From: Lunularia cruciata
Lineage: Eukaryota; Streptophyta; Marchantiopsida; Lunulariales; Lunulariaceae
Length of the DNA: 64,000 nt
Assembly (NCBI GenBank): GCA_948567375.1
Contig: OX419756.1
Location: 55,628,333 to 55,692,332 of the forward strand
Direction: 5' to 3'
This document shows positions 1 through 10,289 of this stretch, piece by piece. Position numbers and translations under genes: made by a program. The stretch's first letter is position 1; every line of letters begins with the position of its first letter. Under the pieces are notes generated by a model. The model was not told where the DNA came from. It did no database searches and saw nothing but the letters and a program-made list of their open reading frames with translations.

Positions 1-450
1 TTTTTGCCAACTTATACCTCTCCTTCACCTCCAAAAATTCAACCTTCAATTTTGTGTGAATAGTATTAATCTTTTGCAAATTTTTTTATCATGAGAAAGC
101 CTTTGAATTTAGCTTACATGATTTCCTCCTCTTGCATGATGGCTCACCCTCTCCCTCACCTTCTAGATCCTCTGATTCTCCATTTTTAAACTATTTTGTG
201 CATTTCTTCTTCTCATGTTGAGGTCTCTTCTTGTACTCTTTTGTTTCTTCAAATTGGAACTTGAAAAGCCTCCTTGATAGGAAGTCCAAATGCTTCACTT
301 CTTGCAGATACCAATGACATAAATTTGAAAGGCATCTCTTCTTTTGTACTTGGCATTGACCTTTGAGTTTCTTCTCAAACTCTTCTATTCAGTTAAACAA
401 AACTTGCAAATCCTCCTTGACATGAAGTCCAAATATATTCCACTTGCATA
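1..450. other. T-rich flank, no gene recognised
   Basis: No supported gene here. The stretch lies just downstream, in minus-strand sense, of the Myb-like relic at 451-1,211 and may be its weakly conserved C-terminal coding part or 3' flank. I see no domain. Confidence 0.3.
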
Positions 451-1211
451 TTACAAAGGTATAAATTCAAAGGGCATCTCCTCTTGTATATTTGGAATCA
501 TCAGTGGAATTGATTCATGCATAGGACATGATTGTGAAAAATCTACTTGAGAATTGCTTGACAAAGGCATGTTTTCTTTGGACAATCCTTCATGCTCCTT
601 CAATGACTCTTTATCTATATCTATAAGTGTCACACTGAAAATCTTATCTTGTATGGACAATTCATTCAGGTTCAACATTGGCACGATTTTGATACTTACA
701 ATGCAAGGAGAGAGATATTTTCTCTTCCTCCAAACAAGACATCCATTTGGTGCAAATAAGGACACACATGGTTTAACTTGTCCTCAATAGTGGTCCATAC
801 ACATTTGATCTCTTATTGTGATACCTTCACCAGTGGATTTCTCTTTCCACTAGTGCGCTTCCTTGTAAGACTTCAAGAACCAAGCCCATTTCTTTTTCAA
901 TCTCTCACTATTCATGGAAGTAGGAAATCCATTGCCAAATTTCACTAAAAAAGTTGCCATGTAACTAAAGGCAATGTTTTTATGAATGGTTTTTGTACTA
1001 CTACCATCATGAATTTGTTTAAAATGCTCTGAATCCTCCAAGTAATCCAAAATTTGGCTGTAATGATGTGGAACCATTTGAATCTATCTTTGTCACAGTT
1101 CCCTATGCTACCGCTACTAATTGTGCGAATACTAGGAACATTGCATTTTGTTCTACCTTTACCAAGAGGAGTCCTAAAAGGCACAATAGGCACTAAACAT
1201 ATCATTTTCAA
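451..1211 (-). pseudogene. Myb/SANT-like protein relic of PIF/Harbinger type
   Basis: Minus-strand fragments in more than one frame resemble the Myb/SANT-like accessory protein of PIF/Harbinger DNA transposons. Visible pieces in order are RFKW, then LDYLEDSEHFKQIHDGSSTKT, then a Trp/Lys-rich helix ERLKKKWAWFLKSYKEAH, then CPYLHQMDVLFGGRENIS, which matches the usual 'CPYF.RMD.LFG.R.N' block. The frame changes at about 1,080, and stop codons interrupt the 700-850 part, so this is a decayed gene. In intact elements this protein binds the transposon ends and works with the DDE transposase. The only transposase-like relic in the window (59,890-61,170) lies 59 kb away, so the two are probably not one insertion. 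The alternative is a host trihelix/Myb-like gene relic. The family call rests on remembered motif patterns, not a search. Confidence 0.5.
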
Positions 1212-1973
1212 AAGTTCTTGAATCCTAATCTTGCTCCCAGAATAGAACTATTCACTCCAAAATTAGAATTGACACTATAGAACCCTTGATTGCTACTCAC
1301 TAAAATATCAATCCGTCTTATGTTTTTGAGTAGGAGACAAAGAAAAGAATCCACAATTGCAATTCCAATATTTTTGTGCACTCTATGATTTCTTATACCA
1401 CAATTTAGTTTCAAAGTGAGACTGAAAAAATGATGCACTATGAATTTCTCCATGGAGATGTACCATAAGATCCTTCAAGTTGCCACTCTGGACCCAGCCT
1501 TCAAACAATTACCTTGGGGGTCATAAATCAATCCCAAACTCCACAGTTTTCCTTTTGAGTGGATTTGCTCGCGCTTTGCTTCTAGTCACTAGTTATCTCT
1601 CGCGCATTCCCTCTCATGTTTAAACTTAGATGCTTAATTTCTCGTGAGTTCCTTCTTCTATTCAAACTTTCATTATGTGTGTGCAGAAGTTCAGATCTAT
1701 TGTGATTTTGTGGCACATGATACAGTGAGATTAGTTTACATTTAGGAGTTTTAATTCAATTATTCAAATTTTAACTTCCTAAACGACCCGAAAGTACCAC
1801 TTTCAACTCGGAATCCCTCTTCTAATACGGCCCTTAACAACCTGCTATAGCACGTAACTAAACTTCCAGACCGTTCAGGAATGGCCATCCATTTTTGTAC
1901 AGGTCCAGCCGAAAAGTTGACCGAACATGTCCCACAGTAGTCCCACTCCCGTGATTTGCGGAAATGAAACCCT
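1212..1973. other. No gene recognised
   Basis: The left part (1,212-1,453) stays open on the minus strand upstream of the Myb-like relic and may be its weakly conserved N-terminus. The rest shows no supported gene, RNA or repeat; its right end adjoins the SINE-like pair. Confidence 0.3.
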
Positions 1974-1989
1974 CTATAGTGAATATCAA

Positions 1990-2043
1990 TAGGGGAATAG
2001 GGGGTCTTCCCATCCTTCATATGTTCTACGTGGTCGCCTTTTA
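1990..2043 (+). repeat. SINE-like retroposon, 5'-truncated copy
   Basis: This 54-bp piece matches the 3' half of the element at 2,113-2,234 (GGGTCTTCCC, TTCTACG.GGTCGCCTTTT). It lacks the 5' hairpin GGGGCTTAGCCCC, as expected for a 5'-truncated LINE-mobilised copy. An imperfect 16-bp duplication flanks it (1,974-1,989 CTATAGTGAATATCAA; 2,044-2,059 CTATTGCGAATAGCAA; 13 of 16 match), so it is probably older than the other copies. Confidence 0.55.
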
Positions 2044-2112
2044 CTATTGCGAATAGCAAGCTGGCGTCAGTCAACCCCATGCAGATTTGAATACCTTATA
2101 GTATCTGGAAGA

Positions 2113-2234
2113 CTCTACTGGGGCTTAGCCCCATGTTACTTTTTTTTTCTTTTTTTCCTCTCTCTCCCTTGTGCACAGCTTGATGGGGTCTTCCCCTCCT
2201 TCATTTTTTCTACGCGGTCGCCTTTTCTCCTTTT
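2113..2234 (+). repeat. SINE-like short retroposon, full copy
   Basis: This 122-bp insertion is flanked by a perfect 14-bp target-site duplication TAGTATCTGGAAGA (2,099-2,112 and 2,235-2,248). It starts with a strong hairpin TGGGGCTTAGCCCCA, continues with a pyrimidine-rich tract (TTACTTTTTTTTTC and CTCTCTCCC), and ends in GCGGTCGCCTTTTCTCC plus a T-rich tail. The long duplication, T-rich 3' end and a 5'-truncated sister copy fit LINE-machinery mobilisation. No tRNA A or B box is obvious, so its RNA ancestor is unknown. Other copies lie at 1,990-2,043, 5,139-5,204 and 63,413-63,498. Confidence 0.7.
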
Positions 2235-2248
2235 TAGTATCTGGAAGA

Positions 2249-2768
2249 ACTCGGTGTAATGAGCAATGTGAACGTAAGCAACAACTGCAAGTCTGTAATC
2301 GTTGATGTCAAAAGTTGATGCACACGGAGCTGGAATCTGGAATAACAGGAATGTACGTGCTGGTGACACGTCAATCGTCTAAGACCCTAGATGGACATAA
2401 AATACTGAGGAAGTCAGAGCATAATGCAGCACAAACCACTAGCCAGCTCCAGAGTACTTAAAATCTTAATCGACTCGCAGAATTCTAGGTACCTGGTACA
2501 GCTTCTGGTCCATGGAACTCTGCTGTAGAATCCTTGTGGAGTCCAAAATATATACTGCATCTTAACTAGTTCCTCTTAACATGTGGATAATTTACAGATT
2601 TACACGCATGGCGATCCGAAGTTGTACTTCCGAGCAGCAAGATAAATCAATATGTAAGAAATTGCACAGCCCAAAATAAAAAGTGAAGACATTGCACAGT
2701 CCATGAATAAAGAGGAGGAGCAGAACATCTGCAGCTAAGGTAAGCTAATACAGTCGAATTCTTGAGAA
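2249..2768. other. No gene recognised
   Basis: Mixed-composition DNA without a supported ORF or repeat. It lies downstream, in minus-strand sense, of the open frame ending at 2,769 and could be its 3' untranslated part. Confidence 0.25.
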
Positions 2769-3222
2769 TCAAGAGCACGATCTATGATATGTGCAACTCA
2801 ATACGGAATTCCATGGAGGTGAGAATTTGTCAGCTTGTTGAGGGGCGAATGCAATAGCATATTGCAATTCATGCCGAGCAAAAATTACTAAACTGTCATA
2901 GTTCCTGGCCTTTGTAATATTCCAGTGGGCTTTCCATACCATGTAACCTACTGCTTGTTCAAGGGATATACTTTGTACCTTCTGGAGCTTTGGACTCTGG
3001 AAGTTCCCGATATTTTCACTCTCCAGATGAAGTCTGGAAACTGCACCTGTCACATGCGGAGCAATTGCCCTGGAGAAGATGAGATTGATGAGCACCTTAG
3101 GGAAAATTAATGTTCTACCACTGTAGGACGGCGTAATCTGTAGTACTGGTGTTTCTGTAGAGGTGAACCAGGGATTTAGCGAGAAAATCGTTGATGCTGT
3201 TTGAAGTTTTGAAGACTTGTCA
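2769..3222 (-). CDS. Possible host exon, unrecognised (about 150 codons)
   Basis: A minus-strand frame stays open for about 150 codons from a stop near 3,225 to the stop at 2,769, with composition less skewed than the surrounding AT-rich DNA. It includes NPWFTSTETPVLQITPSYSG and a later segment AVGYMVWKAHWNITKARNY. No convincing ATG opens it, so if real it would be an internal or terminal exon. I recognise no domain, and no paralogous copy is visible elsewhere in the window. The open frame could be chance. A transcript alignment would decide. Confidence 0.22.
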
Positions 3223-4376
3223 TCTTATTCAGCATGCCACCTCTGAATGGAAGCCCGTAAAGCATTCTCAAGAACTATATCATCATTCCCAAGAACGATA
3301 TCATCATTCTCAAGAACGATATGCAGCTCACTGAAACTAAAACCCAGAATTTATTAGGCGGCGTCTTAAACGCCTTCTCTCTTATTTTTCTTCACAAATG
3401 GAGAAATGGAATTTTTGTTCAGAAATAGAATGCAAGGTAATAAATTGCATTATAGATCTGTTTCTAGAATCATAGGCAATATTCCTACGCGGAAGATATA
3501 TGTTCCATTTTAATACCGTATTTTCAATAAAAGTTATATAGTACTATTATTGAACTAGACAGTGACAACAATTTTCTTGATTCCGGTCCTCTAAAGATTT
3601 AAAATATTCACCTCCAAGATTTGCAGAAGGGTCCAGGCCTCTTGCTATACCTTTTTCTTTCACTATTCAGGGTGAGAGAAATTATACCTAAAATCAATAC
3701 ATAGATGTGCGTAAGTTCAGTCCACTAAAACCCCCTACTCCTATTTAAAGGACCCCATCAACACTTAGTAACTTATAATTTCTCTTCTGAAAATTCACAG
3801 AGCAACCGTTTATCCAAAATGAAGATGTCAATCAAGAATGAAGCATACCATACCAAATCCAGTATTCATTAATTCTGGTAAATTTGTATCTGGTTCTCTC
3901 ATATGCTTGAACGAAAATAAAAGAACCCTACAGTTTAAAATAGTGAATTTTATTGAACAGTGAGATACGTAGAACAGTCCTTAACAGCGCCAAAAAGAGT
4001 TTGAGGCGGTCCAGTCATCCCATGGATTATTATGCAGCATTGATATTGAGGTATAATAGTGGGTTTCAGAAATAGTTTTAGGAAGCTTTGTATATTTTCA
4101 TATAGATTATTACGATGCGTTTACTAAATCGGTATGGAGTGCGGGTAAGAGGAAGAAAGAGGCTCACTACGGAGTTCCCATCAGGTTCCTTATTATTAGC
4201 AAACTCCATAAGAGGTGGTTCATAAAAATTAAGGGATATGGAATTTACCGTTGTCACACTGTAACGCATTAATTACATATTAGAGTTAATAAAGTGCTTT
4301 GTTTAGGGTGAATTTGGTTTACGTCGGTTGCCGCCCAATATAATGTGTTAATTTAGGATTAAATGGGGTTTTCTTG
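3223..4376. other. No gene recognised; short local repeat
   Basis: About 1.1 kb with no supported gene. At 3,270-3,330 the phrase CAAGAACGATATCATCATT recurs with small changes two to three times, a local tandem duplication. No RNA gene or transposon terminus seen. Confidence 0.3.
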
Positions 4377-4377
4377 T

Positions 4378-4500
4378 TGTTGCTCGTCATTGCTCGTAGC
4401 TGCCCGTAGTCGCTCAATGGCACCCATAGCCACTTGTAGTGGCTAGTTGCCGCTCATAGTCCCTGGTACCTGCTCCATAGTGCCCGTTGATTTTGCATCC
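4378..4500 (+). repeat. Degenerate minisatellite, unit about 11-13 bp
   Basis: Short variants of TGCTCGTAGTCGC (for example TTGCTCGTC, TGCTCGTAG, TGCCCGTAG, TCGCTCAATGG, TGCCGCTCATAG) follow each other over about 120 bp. Unit length drifts, so the array is old. No coding role is apparent. Confidence 0.5.
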
Positions 4501-5138
4501 AAATGTGTGCTTACATTGCAATTAGGTTCTTGATTTCCTTTTGCCAAATTATCGTTGCACTTTTGGAGTAAAATTCCTTGACCTTCAATCAATTTTTTGG
4601 TTGCCCGCAAAACGATGCAAATCATTTTCCATAACTCAAGCTATTTCTCTTGCCGCACTGATCTATAGAAATGAACCACCACACCAATGCAAAACTACAA
4701 AGCTCACTGGTTTAGGTTATTGACAGGAGCATTTGTACACAACATTCACATTTGCAAATTTGAATTCAAATAGTTGAATGCTGTATTTTGGATCCGCAAT
4801 TATCATAAATCTCACTCTAAGAATCTAAGAATTGCACACTAAAAAAACATGGCAACTCTCTCAAGAAGACACATCATCTATTTTGACAATCATTTATTTC
4901 AATACTGCTATATTAAACATCTATAATTAAATTGCCTGATTTTTATAAATGAATGTAAATTGTATATGATATACCGTAAAATAATTTACAAAACATTCAT
5001 TTATTAGCACCTCATCTCTTTACAAAGTTCACTAAAAATTATTATGAAATTTGTTATTTACATGTAGACCTCAATCAAAACTATTTCTGAAATTTATTTC
5101 TAACGAGTGAATCTAACAAGCAGTATGAACTCATCTAA
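4501..5138. other. AT-rich DNA, no gene recognised
   Basis: AT-rich sequence with no ORF that looks coding, no recognised repeat and no RNA gene. Confidence 0.3.
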
Positions 5139-5204
5139 GACGGAAAACCCATCAAGCCGTAAAAGGGAGAAAGAAAAAAGGTAACATGGGCTAAGCCCCA
5201 ATAG
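5139..5204 (-). repeat. SINE-like retroposon, third copy
   Basis: The reverse complement carries GGGGCTTAGCCC, ATGTTACC, a T/C-rich tract, and CGGCTTGATGGGT, matching the 5' two-thirds of the copy at 2,113-2,234. The 3' GGTCGCC end is not recognisable. Flanking duplications are unclear; a short GAATCTA occurs on both sides at 5,110 and 5,214. Confidence 0.5.
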
Positions 5205-5659
5205 AATCTATATGAAAAATCTGCACTACCGCACCTTAGAAGTTAATAGGACGTGTCACTAAAGAACGTCCCGGAGAAGAGTAGTTGCCCGTTACCCGTT
5301 ACAGTTCACGGGCCGGGTTACACGGGTTATGCATGGCTAGCTTTATTCAAATTGGAGAGGAGTTCCAGTTTAGCTGCGCCGTCAAATTTAGGCACGACGT
5401 ATATTAATTTGGCATTTGTTAGCCAGCATCCCAGAAGCAAGAGTATATGTTGCACAAATCATGGTGATGAACATCAGACTCGGTCAAAAGAAGGAAAAAT
5501 TGCTCTTTATAGAATATAAAATATGGGAGTTTATTGATCTCCATGAGAATCCCCTATTCATTGAATTCAGTTTCTGCGAATAGAGCGAGTCTAATGCTTG
5601 TCGTCTTGCTACTATCATAAAAAGTCCTAACACAAATGAAGAAATGAAAGTTGTACTGA

Positions 5660-5916
5660 CAGTTCCATTCACGGTCGAAATCGGTGTGTGTCGCACCATC
5701 TTAATGGCTTTGCGTCAAAAAATAAACCGGGACCGCCCAAACCTAAGGACGTCAAAGATACGCCATTTACTTCTGCATTAACTATTCAGGCCGCTACCAG
5801 TTGTGGTAATTTAATTTGATTCCGTACGTGTGTTGTCTCATACAAAAAAACAAGGTTGTTCTTTGCAGCAGCCAGGAGGTTGTTCATCATCTCGAGTAAT
5901 GCATTTTGCATATAAG
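5660..5916 (+). promoter_or_regulatory. Conserved upstream region with TATA-like site
   Basis: Upstream of the 213-codon gene, several blocks are unusually well kept in both duplicates: ACGGTCGAAATCGGTGTG followed by GTCGCACCATCTTA (5,672-5,703; 62,281-62,315), GACCGCCCAAAC, and GTCAAAGATACGCC. Then comes ATGCATTTTGCATAT (5,898-5,912; 62,528-62,542), a palindrome that runs into a TATA-like TATAAG or TATATA. The ATG lies about 180 bp downstream of the TATA-like site. I infer a promoter from position and conservation; no transcript evidence is available. Confidence 0.4.
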
Positions 5917-6091
5917 TGGATATTTGCTAAGTGTTTGGCACTTTCGGAAGACTGCGGCTGTGGCTCAACGACGATTTTACGCACAAGCGAACTACACCTT
6001 CGAGTATTTGTGGAAACCGTGCTCTTATTGTCCGTGATCATACAGCAAAATCGGCCCTGTTCAGTACTGAAAGGTCACGTAACTCACAGAA

Positions 6092-6733
6092 ATGAAAAGA
6101 GAGTGGACTAAGGATTACGACGATGGGGAAGTCTCAAGCCCACCACGATTCGAGTTGTCTGAGGATGACGAGGATGAAGACGATGTGGACGTCTCAAGCT
6201 TACCACGATTCGAGTTGTCTGAGGATGACGAGGATCATGACGAGGATGCGGACCTCTCAAGCTTACCACCATTCGAGCTTTGTAATCAGCCCCCAGCATC
6301 AGTTCTGGCGAGGGACACAGAACTTTCTCCAGGAATTCATTGGATCCCCGTCAGGAATAGGAAACGAGCACCCGCGGAGTATGACACTGTTTCTAACTTA
6401 CCTCCGAGATTGCTTAGCTGTCTTGTGAGGGATCGCAGATCACATGAATATGGTTTCAGCCTATTGAGGTGCATAATGAGGCGGAAAGTGGAACTTCAAG
6501 AGCAAAGACTCCCTGACGAAGGGATTTTTCTTAATCCACAAATCTCCTTCTACGCATTCGAGGCCCTCGCATATTTGGCGTCGCATCCACGGCAGTCCGA
6601 AATAGAATCGGATATCTTCGCAGATGCACTGCGCAGTGGACTTTTCAGTCGAAAGCAGGAGCGTCGCATCATAGACTTTCAGGTTCAGTCGTCTGCTAAG
6701 CGCCGCAAAGCAGACATCTGCAGGATCAATTAG
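6092..6733 (+). CDS. Hypothetical host protein, acidic repeats plus basic tail
   Basis: An uninterrupted 213-codon ORF. Residues about 12-67 are roughly two and a half copies of a 20-22-residue repeat, each reading SS.P.FELSEDDED followed by an acidic run. Residues about 100-200 are a globular-looking region (YGFSLLRCIMRRKVELQEQR, then FYAFEALAYLASHP, then ESDIFADALRSGLFSRKQER). The tail holds a likely nuclear signal (SSAKRRKAD). The ATG at 6,092 is chosen because conserved DNA upstream looks untranslated and the acidic repeats begin right after it. A second copy at 62,740-63,252 keeps the C-terminal half well, which argues this part was under selection, but lacks the acidic repeats. I do not recognise the family. 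Acidic stretches plus a basic tail suggest a nuclear or chromatin-associated protein (inference). Upstream introns are possible. Confidence 0.55.
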   Translation: MKREWTKDYDDGEVSSPPRFELSEDDEDEDDVDVSSLPRFELSEDDEDHDEDADLSSLPPFELCNQPPASVLARDTELSPGIHWIPVRNRKRAPAEYDTVSNLPPRLLSCLVRDRRSHEYGFSLLRCIMRRKVELQEQRLPDEGIFLNPQISFYAFEALAYLASHPRQSEIESDIFADALRSGLFSRKQERRIIDFQVQSSAKRRKADICRIN

Positions 6734-7160
6734 ATTGACACCTTCATGAGACTATGCATGCCTCCCACAAGTGAATGTGTACCTGCTGTCGGACAAATAG
6801 AAGACCGGTTTGCCATCGAAGGCAAGCGAATGTTAGTTGACTGACAAATCTTTTGAAATGAAATGCAGGAAAGCATTGCCCTGCACTAATTTTGACCGGT
6901 CTGCGAAGTATGGGAGATTAATTTTGTAATTGTTGTTCCTTTTTGATAGAGGATCATCTATAGGAATCGTCCAGTTCTGTTGATCGCAATTTTCGCTCAT
7001 ATCGCAATTTTTTGTTAGGGATACGAATATCCCAGTATGATTAGCATGACCACTAGAACAAAATCTCTTTGAAGCAATCACAGGACTTTTATGAGACTTC
7101 TGCACGCGAAGCCGCGTTTTAGTTACGTAAATTAAATATGTAGGAGAACGAGAGTTGCTT

Positions 7161-7336
7161 CAGTTGTATGCCATTATGAAATGGAACTACTTTACTATTA
7201 TAGAACCTGTAAGTCGTCAATTTCGATTGTGAACTTCTATTGATGACTCAGTTGTATACCATCATAAAATGGAGTTGCTTTACTATTATAGAACACGTCA
7301 TTCGTCAATTTCGATAGTGAACTTCTATGGTCGACG
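7161..7336 (+). repeat. Two-copy tandem repeat, 88 bp
   Basis: CAGTTGTATGCCAT begins at 7,161 and recurs at 7,249 as CAGTTGTATACCAT. The shared unit includes TTTACTATTATAGAAC and GTCAATTTCGAT.GTGAACTTCTA. D2 seems to have a single, diverged equivalent near 63,895-64,000, so the tandem copy arose after the block was duplicated. Confidence 0.65.
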
Positions 7337-7701
7337 AGATTGCAGGGGTGAAGTTCACAGCAGAGAGAAGTTTTACCTACCAAATTTTCAAGCAGAGTCA
7401 GAAAAGTTGACCACTGGCTGTTGCATGGGTTGTTTTGGTTCAGAAATTGAGTTGTGTTGATGGACAAGGGAGACTGCAAAATTTAAGGTCAGTATAACAG
7501 TAAATATTCTATTCACCAACTAAGAGCATGAGACCATGTCAGAATAATCGACATTGGCCGTTGCATCCGTTGCCTCGGTACTTTGAACCTGAAGGGAAGA
7601 ATATCCGTCTTCCGCCTTGTTCTGGTTTTTCGTAATTCATGGTTTTCGCTGCAGTTGCAGTTTAGAAAAATCTATTAGCTTTTACCAATAATGTAGCCGC
7701 C
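7337..7701. other. No gene recognised
   Basis: Unique-looking DNA just beyond the duplicated block. No ORF or repeat I can support. Confidence 0.3.
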
Positions 7702-7893
7702 TCAGAGCAAAAAGATGGTGCGACTAGAATTTTGTTTCAGGACAACCAAAGATTCAAAAGCGTTTTGATACCTGAGTAAATCAAGAAGCTCCACAAAGAG
7801 CAGAATGTAGTGATTTTGGGAATTAAGAAGTTGCGGATTACTTTCTAGTTTATTAATCTTGTCGCCTACTTGTTCTTTACTCATTAAAATTAT
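7702..7893 (-). CDS. Possible 3'-terminal host exon, unrecognised
   Basis: On the minus strand a good 3' splice site (AATTTATTTGCAG, ending at 7,894) is followed by an open frame of about 63 codons ending in TGA at 7,702-7,704. It includes MSKEQVGDKINKLESNPQLL and, further on, LLFVELLDLLRYQNAFESLV, a Leu-rich amphipathic helix. The composition looks like a real coding exon. No partner exon is identified upstream within the next kilobase, and no family is recognised. It may be a gene fragment left by rearrangement. Confidence 0.33.
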   Translation of the reverse strand: MILMSKEQVGDKINKLESNPQLLNSQNHYILLFVELLDLLRYQNAFESLVVLKQNSSRTIFLL

Positions 7894-8099
7894 CTGCAAA
7901 TAAATTGATGTAATATTCGGGAAGTTAACTCTGTATACGAATATCGCTGAAATAGCACAAAAGCAAAAAAGAGAAAGCAAAGTAACGAACTTCTACCTTT
8001 GTCTTTGTTTAAAGCATCACATTACTTGCCTCTTACCTTTGGAGGAGAAGTAAGATGGCGCTCATTTCTCGCTTGAGATTACTTCTTGTAACACTTGAC

Positions 8100-10289
8100 C
8101 AACTATCAAAACTCAGCCAAATGAGTTTGCCCCGATGTAGCACATTCGATGGCAAGCATCTGACATCAATTTGAATGCACCACCAACACATTCAATGACT
8201 ACCATTCCAAATAAAGAAGGGTGATTTGCATTGTGAGGAGGACAGTTGGCATTCGCCCTAATGCACGCATCTGAACTTGGATTGTTTGGGAGAGTGATGG
8301 TTTGTATGTGCAAGCAATACTCAATAGTGAAAGTGTGACAATGAACAAGGAGGACCCAACCACTTTCTGACCAAAGAATGACTCAAGACTTTTGCTTGTA
8401 AAACAAAGTAGTGAATGGTCATTTCCAATTCTCACATTTTAAGAGATTAATTCACCTTAATCAATTCCAAATTTGAGCACATTGTGATAGTTTTTCCTAG
8501 TCTTCAAAGCCAAACTAGCCTTTACTTCCACTCCTTAGTTCTTGAGAGATGGTGTTTTGTGTATAATCCCACAAGGAAGGCCTCGATGCCATCCTCCAAA
8601 AGCACAACATGGAATGCTTGTGCAATGTATTGTAGGAGGGAGATAATTTGGAGCAAAAATATGGGATTCTTGCTCTAGGATTGAGATGTAACCTACTTTG
8701 AAATCATTCAAGAAACCATGACTCAAAAGGTGAGTAGTGAGGAGCTAAGAGAAAATCCCATGGTTGGACAAAAGAGAATCGGAGGAATGTACTTGGCCCT
8801 AATGCTAGCTCAATAGGAGCAATGACTATTAATACCAAGTTCTACAATTGGGAGCTGACCTAGGAAATCAAAGATACTTTTGGAGAACCTTGCAACTACA
8901 ACAATGGTTGGCCAGTTCTCAATTATAAGGACCCAACTCAACTACAATCATGGAAGCACTTATGAAGTGGTTTCATCCCAAACAGACACTTAACAAATAC
9001 CCAAACCATGATTTTTTATAAGATGTACAAGCGTGAGCTTGTCAATTGGGCTTGCATGTTCTAGTTATAAGCCCAAACTCTTCACTGTGACTTTTTAGAT
9101 GAGAGAAGAGCAACTTACATAGCCTCCTTTGCAATCCATTTCTACATGGGCTTAACTTATTAAAGGAGGAAGAGCACAAGAGATTCCCAAGTCATTATCT
9201 TGCAAAAGATTACTTTGGGAGACAGGATGCAAAAAGTGACCAAATAAGCAAATTTGTGTCAATGGACAAGGAGGTGGTGAATGCCAAGCCAAAGAAAAAA
9301 TGAGCACCATTGTCCCAAGCTATTGCTCCAACCAAGAAGCAAGAAAAGAAGAACACTTGGATCATTAATGTGGCTTCCAAAACCAAGATGGAGGAAGAAG
9401 TTGGTTTGGACAAAGAAACCAAAGAAGAGGAATAAGGATCCTTCACTTTGTAGTTGGAGGAGGAGGACCAAGAAGAAGAAGACTAGTTTGCTCCCAAATT
9501 CCTAATATCCAAATATCAAGAAGAAGCACCAGACAAGGGCAAGGAAACCCAAGAGGAGGTCATAGGCCTAGAACTTGAACCTCCAAGCCCCATCTTCAAA
9601 GAAGAAGAACACACACTAGGAAGAAGGAGATGAACTTTGGCCCATAGTTCAAGTAGACATTTGGCCAACACATTAGTAAGGAGCCAAAGTAGAAGAAGAG
9701 GTAGATGTTGAAGTAGAGGGAACCCTAGTGCAGATAAGAAAAGAACAAAGAGTACATACCTCAACAAAGGAGGAAGAATCAAGCTGAACCATTACTAGCC
9801 AAGTTTTGGAGGGGGTCACCTTCATTTTTCATTTGGTGGAATCAGTTTTGTAGTTGATTGAACTCTTGCTACCCCAATACCAACACAAGTGTCCAAAGAT
9901 CATAGATTATACAACCTTGGTGCAAAGAATGCACATAGAGATTTATGCTCAAAAGTCCCAAGAGAGTAAGCTCTTGGAGGAAGTGATCCAAAGCCAAGAT
10001 TGCTTCAAGGAGGAAGCAAAGAAGGTGAATGCCTTAGTGTAGGACATATTTGAAGAGAAGAAGAAGAATGCCTCTCTTGTTTATGGGCTCCAAGGTTAGG
10101 AGAAGGAATTGTGCAAGGTCCAATTGGAGTTGGGGAAGCTTTAAATGCAGAAGAAGGAAAAGGAGCTAAGCTACAAAGATCAGCTTTGAGCTTGAGACAA
10201 GGAGGTGTAGAGTCTACAGCAAGAGCTTAATAACACCAAGGTTCAAAATGCAATCTTGGACTTGCAGATGCTTGAGTATCAGAAGGAGT
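8100..10289 (+). pseudogene. R1a: Lys/Glu-rich coiled-coil gene relic, unrecognised
   Basis: About 2.2 kb aligns colinearly with R1b (55,890-58,730): shared AAACTCAGCCAAAT, GAGGAGGACAGTTGG, GAGAGTGATGGTTTGTATGTGCA, and AATGCTTGAG at the right. Decayed reading frames give Lys/Glu-rich, coiled-coil-like stretches, for example 9,854-10,042 (VQRMHIEIYAQKSQESKLLE), and a basic segment near 9,350. Many stops make it non-functional. The right edge is cut exactly where DM-2 begins (10,290); R1b shows the sequence that would have continued. The function is unknown. It could be a host multigene relic or the ORF of an unclassified repeat. Confidence 0.5.

Larger units (their letters stand above)
5550..7345 (+). 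repeat. Duplicated block D1 (pair with 62,165-64,000)
   Basis: About 1.8 kb aligns colinearly and in the same orientation with 62,165-64,000, the end of the window. Shared landmarks in order: TCGTCTTGCT; ACGGTCGAAATCGGTGTG; GACCGCCCAAAC and GTCAAAGATACGCC; the palindromic ATGCATTTTGCATAT; GACTGCGGCTGTG; the coding part ending SGLFSRKQERRII; and the 3' part with CAATCACAGGACTTTTATGAGACTTCTG. Conservation upstream and downstream of the ORF says a gene with its flanks was duplicated. The 55 kb between the copies is mostly transposable elements. Confidence 0.8.

Noticed and set aside
2047-2369. ORFs over the SINE-like copies
   Set aside because: The frames run through a pyrimidine tract and hairpin of a short retroposon; coding is unlikely.
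5830-6111. 93-codon ORF upstream of the 213-codon gene
   Set aside because: It overlaps DNA that is conserved in D2 as nucleotide blocks but not as a frame; more likely promoter and 5' leader.
9210-9505. Overlapping ORFs on both strands in R1a
   Set aside because: Low-complexity Lys/Glu codons (AAG/GAA) create open shadows on the opposite strand; no domain.
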